Positions 1 through 6,514 of a stretch of 11,156 bases of DNA are shown piece by piece. The notes under the pieces were generated by a model. It was not told the origin of the DNA. It did not search any database and saw only the letters and a list, made by a program, of their open reading frames with translations. Within the stretch, counting starts at the first letter, position 1; the number at the start of each line of letters is the position of its first letter. Position numbers and translations under genes: made by a program. Origin of the DNA: Spirochaetaceae bacterium. Its GTDB lineage: Bacteria; Spirochaetota; Spirochaetia; Treponematales; Breznakiellaceae. Location: assembly GCA_031257135.1 (NCBI GenBank), contig JAIRPH010000205.1, forward strand, positions 1 to 11,156, read 5' to 3'.

Positions 1-210
1 TCTAAAAAGTTCGCAACCTTTTCCAAACCTTTAAAAACCTTTTCCAAAAAGTCCGCAACCTTCGCTAAACCTTTAAAAACCTTCGCCGGAAACTTTGTAG
101 CCTTTTCCAAAAAGTCCGCAACCTTCGCCGAAACTTTAAAAACCTTTTCCAAAAAGTCCGCAACCTTCGCTAAACCTTTAAAAACCTTTTCCAAACCTTT
201 AAAAACCTTT
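1..210. repeat. 21-bp tandem repeat, ten units
   Basis: Ten contiguous 21-bp units begin at 1, 22, 43, 64, 85, 106, 127, 148, 169 and 190 without any length change. Two main variants alternate: one containing cctttaaaaacctt (units 2, 4, 9, 10, with a relative in 7) and one containing aaaaagtccgcaacctt (units 3, 6, 8, with unit 1 differing by a few bases). Unit 5 is the most divergent. The period is a multiple of three and there are no indels, which keeps a reading frame open on both strands. This suggests selection on a coded protein rather than a non-coding array. The stretch is clearly more AT-rich than the rest of the window. Confidence 0.93.
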
Positions 211-264
211 TTCAAAGGTTTAAGAAAAAATTCTAAAAAAAAAGTGAAAGACGGAAAGAATTAG
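1..264 (+). CDS. C-terminal end of a heptad-repeat protein (partial, runs off left edge)
   Basis: A frame is open from base 1 to a TAG at 262-264 and has no start inside the window, so this would be the last 87 codons of a longer gene. Seen: ten consecutive seven-residue units of the type SKPLKTF, SKKSATF or AKPLKTF, each ending in Phe except none, followed by a degenerate unit (FKGLRKN) and a basic tail, SKKKVKDGKN. The gradual decay of the repeat into a lysine-rich end looks like a natural C terminus, which is why I prefer this strand. The stop overlaps the stop of the convergent rsm22-like gene (261-263). Caution: the minus strand is also open through the repeat and gives KVFKGLE/KVADFLE heptads with better amphipathic spacing, but it has no credible start codon or ribosome site. 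I do not recognise the protein and propose no function. Confidence 0.45.
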   Translation, partial: SKKFATFSKPLKTFSKKSATFAKPLKTFAGNFVAFSKKSATFAETLKTFSKKSATFAKPLKTFSKPLKTFFKGLRKNSKKKVKDGKN

Positions 265-1394
265 AGAAACGCTAACAGCGCGCCGCTCTTTGAATCCCGC
301 CGGTTCGCCGGCGGCGGCTTGACGTCCGTCAGCGCGCCTGAGGGATATTTGAGCGTCTTCTCCTTATCGCCTGCGATGAGAACCGCTCCCTGAGCGGAAC
401 AGCCGTATCTCCCATAGCCGCCCCGAACCGGAAAAGGGTCAGAGATAATCCGCACCGGAAAGCCCTGAGAAGACGCCTCGGAATAGGAGCCTCCGGCAAA
501 CAGAAAACTCATCGTTCCCCGCTCTTTGGTCAGCCCCGCTTCCGCGGAACGTTTCAATAATTCCGGCGGCGCGTCGAGGGTGTCAAACGCGAAATGACAC
601 CACTTAGCCGATCTCCCGCCGCCCGGAAAGGAACATTCCCCGGTATGCGGACACGGCAAAACCGGCGCGAAGCCCCTGCCCAAAAGCGCGGTCCGCATCG
701 CGGAAAGCGCGGACCCAGCCTGCGGGATGCCCGGCTCAACCAGCAGGACAACCCCGTCCGGCGCGGCATGGGACGCAAACAACCGAGCGTACCGGTCAGC
801 GGCGTTCCCGGAAGCCTCCGGATCATGATGAGGCAGTTTCCAAAACAGTTCGTTCAAGACATTCGCCCCGGAAACAACCGCGGAAACAGGCTCCGCCCCC
901 GCAGATTCCAGCGGACGCCGAATCGTCCTAACGCGCCACGAAGAATCCTCCCCGGCTAACGCATAAAACAGCTTCTTCCCGGCTTCCAAAACAAGCCCGG
1001 TACGATCAATACAGCGGAACTCAAGGGCAAGATGCCGGGCATCAGGACGGCACAGCCACAGCGCAATCGGAAACGTCAGCGGTCCAGAGCCGAGATCGGT
1101 CAGAATATCCCCGGACTTCAGCGCGAGCGGCGCCGCCGGCAGAAGCCGGCACAGCCGATACAGATTCCACGGCAGAAAATACCGGAGATACGCCGACAGC
1201 AAAGGCGGTCTGCCTAAATAAGACTCCCTCAAATCAGAACGGCTGTCCGTGAGAAGCCCCGAAAGATACGCTATGTCCCGCGGCAGTCCAACCCGAAACC
1301 GCCGCGGCAGAGGAAATACCCGCTCAATAAGACCGAGAACCTCCGCTAACCCGCGGCAGAGGCGATCCCCAAGAGGCGGAAACAGTTCTTCCAT
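261..1394 (-). CDS. Rsm22/METTL17-like ribosome small-subunit methyltransferase-fold protein
   Basis: 377 residues with a Rossmann methyltransferase fold. Seen: a SAM-site-like glycine motif, LTDLGSGPLTFPIA, at 98-111; ANVLNELF at 177-184; LLVEPGIPQAG at 217-227; then cysteines at 248 (PCPH), 254, 266 (KWCHF) and 332 (RYGCS). The CPH-x3-C spacing, the WCHF motif and a late fourth Cys are the hallmark of the Rsm22 family, in which the mitochondrial homologues use four cysteines to hold an iron-sulfur cluster and assist small-subunit assembly. The exact target of bacterial members is not established, and rRNA methylation is assumed rather than shown. It lies 15 bp after der, with a purine-rich GAAGG about 11 bases before the ATG, so it is probably co-transcribed and both products would serve ribosome biogenesis. 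The stop at 261-263 overlaps the convergent stop at 262-264. Confidence 0.85.
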   Translation of the reverse strand: MEELFPPLGDRLCRGLAEVLGLIERVFPLPRRFRVGLPRDIAYLSGLLTDSRSDLRESYLGRPPLLSAYLRYFLPWNLYRLCRLLPAAPLALKSGDILTDLGSGPLTFPIALWLCRPDARHLALEFRCIDRTGLVLEAGKKLFYALAGEDSSWRVRTIRRPLESAGAEPVSAVVSGANVLNELFWKLPHHDPEASGNAADRYARLFASHAAPDGVVLLVEPGIPQAGSALSAMRTALLGRGFAPVLPCPHTGECSFPGGGRSAKWCHFAFDTLDAPPELLKRSAEAGLTKERGTMSFLFAGGSYSEASSQGFPVRIISDPFPVRGGYGRYGCSAQGAVLIAGDKEKTLKYPSGALTDVKPPPANRRDSKSGALLAFL

Positions 1395-1409
1395 ATACTT
1401 GCCGCCTTC

Positions 1410-2762
1410 TCAGCTCTTCTGGGGAGAACGCCCGGAAGGACGGATTTCGATTTCAAGAGGAATCATAGAAAATCCCAAGTCTTGACGCAGGCGGTTCCGA
1501 AGGTAGGCGCGGTACGGCTCAGATACCGCCTGCGGACGAGACGCAAACAACACGAATTTAACCGGATTATCCGAAACTTGCACTCCGTATTTTATCGAAA
1601 ACCGCGTATGCGGACCTATCGGCGGCGGATACTCCTCCTGCCACCGCGCTAAGGATTGATTCAGACGCCCCGTCTCAATCCGCCGGGTGAGTTGAGCGTA
1701 CATCGTCAACGCGGTATTCAAAAGTTTGTCCGCGCCGGTCCCGTTTTGCGCGCTTATCGGAACAACCGGCGCGTACTCCATCTTGCCGAACAGAAACCGA
1801 ACCCGATCCGCCGCCGCCTGAAACGTATTCGGCGTCTGAGGCATCATATCCCACTTGTTCAGGGTAAAAATAATCCCCCGCCCCTTGTCATGGGCAAGCG
1901 CGGCAATTTTCTTGTCCTGATCCGAAAGCCCTTCCTGCGCGTCAATCATAAGAAAGATAATATCCGCATCGTCAAGAGCCTTTATCGCCCGGTTCACCGA
2001 GTAATATTCGACGTTCTCCGAAACCTTGCTCTTCCGCCGGATTCCCGCGGTGTCGAGTATCTTAAAAAGCCGGTTCTTGTAAGAAAAACCCCCTTCCACC
2101 ACGTCTCTGGTGGTGCCGGGCGCAGAGCTGACAATCGAAGCCTCCGACGCGGTAAGCCGGTTGGAAAGCGTCGATTTCCCGGTATTAGGCTTCCCCAGCA
2201 AAGCAACCCGAATCGGTCCATACCCCGAAGGCTCCGCAGTCTCGACCTTGGAAAAATCAAGCCGGGCAACGGCCGCCGCTTCCAAGTCCCCTACGTTGTC
2301 CCCGTGTTCCGCGGATATGAGATACACCTTCTCAAAACCGTAGGCAAGCAGATTCCAAGCCTCCGCAGAAAGCCGCCCGCCTTCAGTCTTATTCACCGCA
2401 ACCAAAACGCGGTCCTGAAACGGCCGAAGCCTTCCGATAAATTCTTCGTCCTCCGGCGTTACCGCCCCGGCTTCAACCATGAAAATAATAAGGTCCGCCC
2501 GCTCCAGCGTCTCCAGCGTCCGCCCGACCACCAGCTCATCAAGCCCATCCGTTTCAAGTTTAAACCCGCCGGTGTCAATGAGCCTAACCGGTCTGCCGCA
2601 GAGAAAAACGTCCATCTCCACAGGGTCCCGAGTCACCCCCGGAGTCGGATCGGTAATTGCCCGGCGTTTCCGCGCCAGCCGGTTGAACAACGTGGACTTC
2701 CCCACATTAGGCCGCCCCGCAAGGGCAACCGTCGGAAGATTCTTGTAGGTTATGCTACTCAT
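1410..2762 (-). CDS. der: Ribosome-assembly GTPase Der (EngA)
   Basis: 450 residues, the usual length for this double GTPase needed for 50S subunit maturation. Seen, G domain 1: P-loop GRPNVGKS 16-23, PGVTRD 41-46, DTGG 63-66, NKTE 124-127, SAEHG 150-154. G domain 2: GKPNTGKS 190-197, PGTTRD 215-220, DTAG 237-240, NKWD 302-305, SAQNG 337-341. A KH-like domain follows (about 355-440), ending in a short polar tail. The NKTE in domain 1 departs from the NKxD guanine-specificity motif by an Asp-to-Glu change, while domain 2 keeps NKWD. The start overlaps the end of ptsI by 8 bp (ATGAGTAG), and no strong Shine-Dalgarno sequence is visible, so translation is probably coupled to ptsI. The gene order ptsI-der-rsm22-like indicates one operon. 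Identity is certain from the tandem G domains. Confidence 0.97.
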   Translation of the reverse strand: MSSITYKNLPTVALAGRPNVGKSTLFNRLARKRRAITDPTPGVTRDPVEMDVFLCGRPVRLIDTGGFKLETDGLDELVVGRTLETLERADLIIFMVEAGAVTPEDEEFIGRLRPFQDRVLVAVNKTEGGRLSAEAWNLLAYGFEKVYLISAEHGDNVGDLEAAAVARLDFSKVETAEPSGYGPIRVALLGKPNTGKSTLSNRLTASEASIVSSAPGTTRDVVEGGFSYKNRLFKILDTAGIRRKSKVSENVEYYSVNRAIKALDDADIIFLMIDAQEGLSDQDKKIAALAHDKGRGIIFTLNKWDMMPQTPNTFQAAADRVRFLFGKMEYAPVVPISAQNGTGADKLLNTALTMYAQLTRRIETGRLNQSLARWQEEYPPPIGPHTRFSIKYGVQVSDNPVKFVLFASRPQAVSEPYRAYLRNRLRQDLGFSMIPLEIEIRPSGRSPQKS

Positions 2763-4515
2763 GCTTTTCTAAACCCGCATCAGGAAAACGAGCGCGCATC
2801 CACGTTTCCAAAAGAAGCGCGACTTGGCGATAAGAAGTACAGCGCAAAACCTCTTCCGCAAGAGCTTGACATCCGGCAAGGTCCGCTCCCCGGATTATCT
2901 TCTTTATGTGAGGTATGGAATGAGCGGTCATGCTGAACTCATCCACCCCCAAGCCTAACAAAAGAGCCGCCGCGGAAGGGTCTCCGGCAAGCTCTCCGCA
3001 CAAGGCCGCGGTAATCCCTTTCTTGTGCGCGCTGTCAATAATCTGCTTGAGCAGACGAATCACCGCCGGATGATACGGCTGGGCAAGATAGCCGACCTTC
3101 TCGTTGCCCCGATCCGCGGCCAAGGTATACTGCACCAGATCATTGGTCCCGATTGAAAAAAAATCAGACCGCTCCGCTAAAATATCCGCGGTTATTGCCG
3201 CGGAAGGAATCTCAACCATAGTTCCAACCGGCAGAGCCTCCGCATACTCCTGCCCTTTCAGCCGGCACTCAGCTTTCGCCTCTTCTAACAGCGCAAAAGC
3301 CTGATCCAATTCCTCAACCCCCGAAATCATGGGAAACATAATCCGCAGATTGCCCCGAACCCCAGCCCGTAATAACGCCCGTAGCTGACCCTTAAAAATA
3401 TCAGGATGAGACAGAGAAAACCGAATCGCCCGCCACCCCAAAAGAGGATTCTTCTCGTTTTCTTCCATTAATTCAGGAAGGAGCTTGTCCCCCCCGATGT
3501 CCAGAGTTCTAATCGTTACCGGCAAATTCCCCATCACCGTAAGCACCTGACAATAAGCCTGATATTGTTCCTCTTCTTTGGTAAACTGCCCGGAAGATAA
3601 AAAAAGAAACTCCGACCGGTACAGCCCTATGCCTTCCGCGCCGTATTGAGCCGCTTGCACCGCCTCTTCCGGGATTTCAATGTTCGCCTTGAGGCATACC
3701 CGGCGGCCGTCCGGGGTTTCGGCGGGAAGCTCCCGCAAAGATCGAAGCTGATCGAACCGCCTGTGATACCGAGCCATCGCCGATTGATGCCGCCTAAGCT
3801 CGGAGGCGTCAGGGTTAATAATTACCTCCCCGGACCCGCCGTTGACTATCAATTCGTCGGCATCTTTGATTTCTTTGACGCTCGGAGAGACGCCCAGCAC
3901 CGCAGGAATCTCGAAGGCTCTGAGGAGAATCGCGGTGTGAGAGGTCCGGCTCCCTTCGTCCATGACGATTCCTTTAATCCGCTTTTTATTCATCGTCAGC
4001 ACATCTGAGGGAAGCAGGTCATGGCATACGACAATCACATCCTTATCGAGGTCTTTAAGAGAAACCCGCTTGATGTTCAGAAGTTTGTATATCAGCCGGT
4101 TGCACACATCGTCAATATCCGCGGCCCGCTCTTGGAGAAACGAATTCCGAGACGCCATAAGCCGTTCTTTCATAATAAGCCCCATGTTTTGAACGACCCA
4201 TTCCATGTTTTGCAGATTCTCTTCCAAATACGCCTTTATCTGATCCTGAAAATCCGGGTCTTCCAGCATCATCCGGTGAGAAATAAGAATGTCCATTTGC
4301 TCTTTGCTCGCCCCTTCCGCGGACAACTGCCTGTAGAGGACATCCATTTCCTCGGCCGCTTCAGCCTGCGCTTGAAGAAACCGCTTCCATTCAGAAGCGA
4401 CCTGATTTTTTTGTATGGTATAATGAATAATTTCATTTATTGCGTTTTCCGCATACCGAAACGCGTTCCCAATGACAATGCCCGGCGAAACGGGAATCCC
4501 GACAATCGTTTTCAT
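2755..4515 (-). CDS. ptsI: PTS enzyme I (phosphoenolpyruvate-protein phosphotransferase)
   Basis: 586 residues, full length for enzyme I, the cytoplasmic protein that takes phosphate from PEP and passes it to HPr. Seen: the N-terminus GIPVSPGIVIG; the phosphohistidine motif GSRTSHTAI with His193; the PEP-barrel motifs GIGLYRSEFLF 295-305, TIRTLDIGGDK 334-344, GWRAIRFSL 360-368, the metal-binding MVEIPSAA with Glu435, SIGTNDLVQYTLAADRGN 454-471, and CGELAGD 506-512 with the active-site Cys506. The motif before His193 reads GSRTSH where many homologues have GGRTSH. Treponemes are known to keep enzyme I and HPr with few or no sugar permeases, so a regulatory role is plausible, but the window shows no HPr or EII gene to test this. 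The start matches the conserved family N-terminus. A strong promoter ends 7 bases before the ATG and there is no ribosome-binding site, so the message should be leaderless. Confidence 0.97.
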   Translation of the reverse strand: MKTIVGIPVSPGIVIGNAFRYAENAINEIIHYTIQKNQVASEWKRFLQAQAEAAEEMDVLYRQLSAEGASKEQMDILISHRMMLEDPDFQDQIKAYLEENLQNMEWVVQNMGLIMKERLMASRNSFLQERAADIDDVCNRLIYKLLNIKRVSLKDLDKDVIVVCHDLLPSDVLTMNKKRIKGIVMDEGSRTSHTAILLRAFEIPAVLGVSPSVKEIKDADELIVNGGSGEVIINPDASELRRHQSAMARYHRRFDQLRSLRELPAETPDGRRVCLKANIEIPEEAVQAAQYGAEGIGLYRSEFLFLSSGQFTKEEEQYQAYCQVLTVMGNLPVTIRTLDIGGDKLLPELMEENEKNPLLGWRAIRFSLSHPDIFKGQLRALLRAGVRGNLRIMFPMISGVEELDQAFALLEEAKAECRLKGQEYAEALPVGTMVEIPSAAITADILAERSDFFSIGTNDLVQYTLAADRGNEKVGYLAQPYHPAVIRLLKQIIDSAHKKGITAALCGELAGDPSAAALLLGLGVDEFSMTAHSIPHIKKIIRGADLAGCQALAEEVLRCTSYRQVALLLETWMRARFPDAGLEKHE

Positions 4516-4551
4516 CGCGCCTATAATACCATACCCGCCGGGCTATGACAA
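4516..4551 (-). promoter_or_regulatory. Sigma-70-type promoter of ptsI, predicting a leaderless mRNA
   Basis: On the minus strand, TTGTCA (4551-4546) is followed by a 17-base spacer and TATTAT (4528-4523). The predicted first transcribed base is about 4516, one base before the ATG at 4515-4513. The seven bases between -10 and ATG are AGGCGCG and contain no Shine-Dalgarno sequence. The start codon is supported independently by the conserved N-terminus of enzyme I. Confidence 0.7.
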
Positions 4552-4586
4552 GAAGGCGGAAAATACCGATGACTTTGAGCTTTCCT

Positions 4587-4594
4587 GCCGATAC
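4587..4594 (+). promoter_or_regulatory. Possible sigma-28 (FliA) -10 element of the first chemoreceptor gene
   Basis: GCCGATAC at 4587-4594 matches seven of eight bases of the flagellar sigma-28 -10 consensus GCCGATAA, and it sits about 46 bases before the ATG at 4640. The matching TAAA -35 box is not found at the ideal distance; only the weak ATGACTTT at 4569-4576 lies roughly there. Chemoreceptor genes are commonly sigma-28 dependent, which fits the gene it precedes. Confidence 0.4.
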
Positions 4595-4625
4595 TATATC
4601 TAAAAGGATTCTATATTTAAGAACA

Positions 4626-4632
4626 AAGGGAG
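4626..4632 (+). promoter_or_regulatory. Ribosome-binding site of the first chemoreceptor gene
   Basis: AAGGGAG lies seven bases before the ATG at 4640 and supports that start. Confidence 0.75.
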
Positions 4633-4639
4633 ATAAGAA

Positions 4640-6505
4640 ATGCATGAAACTCAGCGATCATATCTTGTCCTGACGGTAGGAACCGGCGCGACCCATATTG
4701 CAACTATACTAGGGTCTATTTTTATTTTTAAGACCCTCCCTATGCAGGGGATGGGTATTCTCGGATTTGCCGGGACCAGTCTGGTCTTTATCGGATGCGT
4801 TACGGCAATCCTGATGAAAACCGCTTCGACCATGAGGCTTGACTTTCATCAAGCCCAGTATGAGAACGATATAAACCAGCCTAATCTGGAACGGATCGGC
4901 GCGTTCCCGATACGCGCCTTAGGACTCTATGTGGTTCTCGCATTGGCGTACGGAGGGGTCTGCGCGGCGATAGTCCCTCTGCTGGGCTTGGAAGCGGACC
5001 AGCGGGCGGGACTGTTTCTGTACCAAAGCTCCTTCGGACTTCTGTACGGCGCGTTTGTCTATACCAATGGAGAGCGGATAGTAAGCCGGTTTTTGTTTTC
5101 TCAGTCGATTGTCCGGTACCCCTCTCAGATCAGGGAATCCCGGCAATACCTGAAGATACTGGGTATTCCTATTTTTGTCTGCCTGATGACCTTAATCCTT
5201 GCTACAGGATGCATACTGATTCTGCTTAAAGCGGAATCCATGCATGATTCCGCGCTGTTTGAACGATCCGTAATAACGATTATCCTCACCGGCGTCGTTT
5301 TTCTTGCCATGACCTGCGGACTTATCACGCAGATCGGAAAAACCAATATGGCGGTCTATGAGTCGATTATTAAACAGCTCGATCAGATTTCTTCCGCTGA
5401 AAAAGACCTGAAACAGCGGATTTTAATCGGGTCCATAGACGAATTGGCTTCTATTGCGGGAAACATCAACTATTTCTTCCACAACCTGACGGCAAGCATA
5501 AAGGTTATTATGGATATTCAGCAGGGTTTCTCGGCGGTAGGGCAGGAATTGCAGAAAAACGCGCAATCAAGCCTCAGCGCGGTGACTTCTATCGCCTCGA
5601 ATATCAGCAAAGTTACGGAAAAATCCCAAGTTCAGGTCGCAAGCGTAGCCGAATCCGCGGGGGCAATAAACGCCATATCCGCTAGTATTACGGCAATGGA
5701 AAAGGTGATCGACGATCAGACAAACAGCGTCAGCGCGGCATCTTCGGCTATAGAACAGATGATCGCTAATATCGGGTCCGTCGGCGGGTCTATAAACGTT
5801 ATGGCCGATCAGTTTTCCGAGCTGATCAGACTTACCGAACAGGGCAAAGACGCCCAAATAGCGTCGAGAAATAAAATTCAGATTATCGCGGAACGGTCTG
5901 CGGCGTTGCTGGAAGCGAACAAGGTCATCGCCACCATAGCGAGTCAAACTAACCTGCTGGCAATGAACGCCGCTATCGAAGCCGCCCACGCCGGCGATAC
6001 CGGCAAGGGCTTTGCGGTGGTAGCCGATGAAATCCGCAAACTGGCGGAAACCTCAGCGGCTCAGTCGAAAAACATCCGGGCGGAAATTAATCTGGTCCAG
6101 GAAGCTATTACGGCGGTGGTTACGGCTTCCAAAGATTCGGAAAACGCCTTTTCCCGCGTGTCCGACCGGATCGGAGAAACCGACGGGATAGTCCGGGAAG
6201 TCCAAGACGCTATGAACGAACAGAAAACCGGTTCTTCCCGGATTCTTGAGGCATTGGAAACGGTCAAAGAGGTTACGCTCAAAGTGCGGAGCGGGTCCAA
6301 AGATATGAGCGCGGGAAATCAGACGATCATCGCTACCATAAGCCGTTTGAAAAGCGCGTCCAGCGAAATTCAGGAACATATCCAGCAGATTGTTTCCGGG
6401 TTTCAGACCATTGAAAAAGGTTCCCAAAATGTTTCAGCCGCGGCGGAAAAAACCGTTGAAAACATTCGGCACATGGAACGCGTCGTGAAGCAGTTTAAAA
6501 TCTAA
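4640..6505 (+). CDS. Methyl-accepting chemotaxis protein with six predicted TM helices and no external sensor domain
   Basis: 621 residues. Seen: six hydrophobic segments at roughly 8-30, 37-59, 91-116, 122-141, 172-197 and 209-231, joined by short loops that leave no room for a periplasmic ligand domain. A HAMP-like linker follows (about 232-290, with GSIDELASIAGNINYFF), then a long alanine- and serine-rich helical hairpin. Its tip, at about 430-470, carries the CheA/CheW-contact motif (QTNLLAMNAAIEAAHAG, then GFAVVADEIRKLAE). The C-terminus is FKI and lacks a CheR-tethering pentapeptide. The role is a chemotaxis receptor coupling to CheA/CheW. The six-helix input module may sense membrane state, energy or a small hydrophobic ligand, which is inference. 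It has a good ribosome site and a sigma-28-like element upstream. The next gene, an acyltransferase homologue, begins 9 bp after the stop. Confidence 0.93.
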   Translation: MHETQRSYLVLTVGTGATHIATILGSIFIFKTLPMQGMGILGFAGTSLVFIGCVTAILMKTASTMRLDFHQAQYENDINQPNLERIGAFPIRALGLYVVLALAYGGVCAAIVPLLGLEADQRAGLFLYQSSFGLLYGAFVYTNGERIVSRFLFSQSIVRYPSQIRESRQYLKILGIPIFVCLMTLILATGCILILLKAESMHDSALFERSVITIILTGVVFLAMTCGLITQIGKTNMAVYESIIKQLDQISSAEKDLKQRILIGSIDELASIAGNINYFFHNLTASIKVIMDIQQGFSAVGQELQKNAQSSLSAVTSIASNISKVTEKSQVQVASVAESAGAINAISASITAMEKVIDDQTNSVSAASSAIEQMIANIGSVGGSINVMADQFSELIRLTEQGKDAQIASRNKIQIIAERSAALLEANKVIATIASQTNLLAMNAAIEAAHAGDTGKGFAVVADEIRKLAETSAAQSKNIRAEINLVQEAITAVVTASKDSENAFSRVSDRIGETDGIVREVQDAMNEQKTGSSRILEALETVKEVTLKVRSGSKDMSAGNQTIIATISRLKSASSEIQEHIQQIVSGFQTIEKGSQNVSAAAEKTVENIRHMERVVKQFKI

Positions 6506-6509
6506 GAGG
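6504..6509 (+). promoter_or_regulatory. Ribosome-binding site overlapping the chemoreceptor stop codon
   Basis: AAGAGG lies five bases before the ATG at 6515 and shares its first two bases with the TAA stop of the receptor gene. This arrangement favours translational coupling of the two genes. Confidence 0.6.
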
Positions 6510-6514
6510 TACCC

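Noticed and set aside
1..210. Repeat array as CRISPR or as an origin iteron array
   Set aside because: The units are directly adjacent with no unique spacers, and the period is an exact multiple of three that keeps frames open, which points to coding repeats.
594..1485. Several plus-strand frames opposite the rsm22-like gene
   Set aside because: They are rich in Arg and Pro with no recognisable motif and no ribosome sites; they mirror the GC-rich minus-strand gene.
1656..2936. A 426-codon plus-strand open frame opposite der
   Set aside because: Its translation is an Arg/Pro/Asn-rich sequence with no domain, as expected for the antisense of a conserved gene, and Der motifs on the minus strand are unmistakable.
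4433..4645. Minus-strand 70-codon frame covering the ptsI start and the intergenic gap
   Set aside because: It overlaps ptsI in another frame, runs across both promoters and has no protein-like content.
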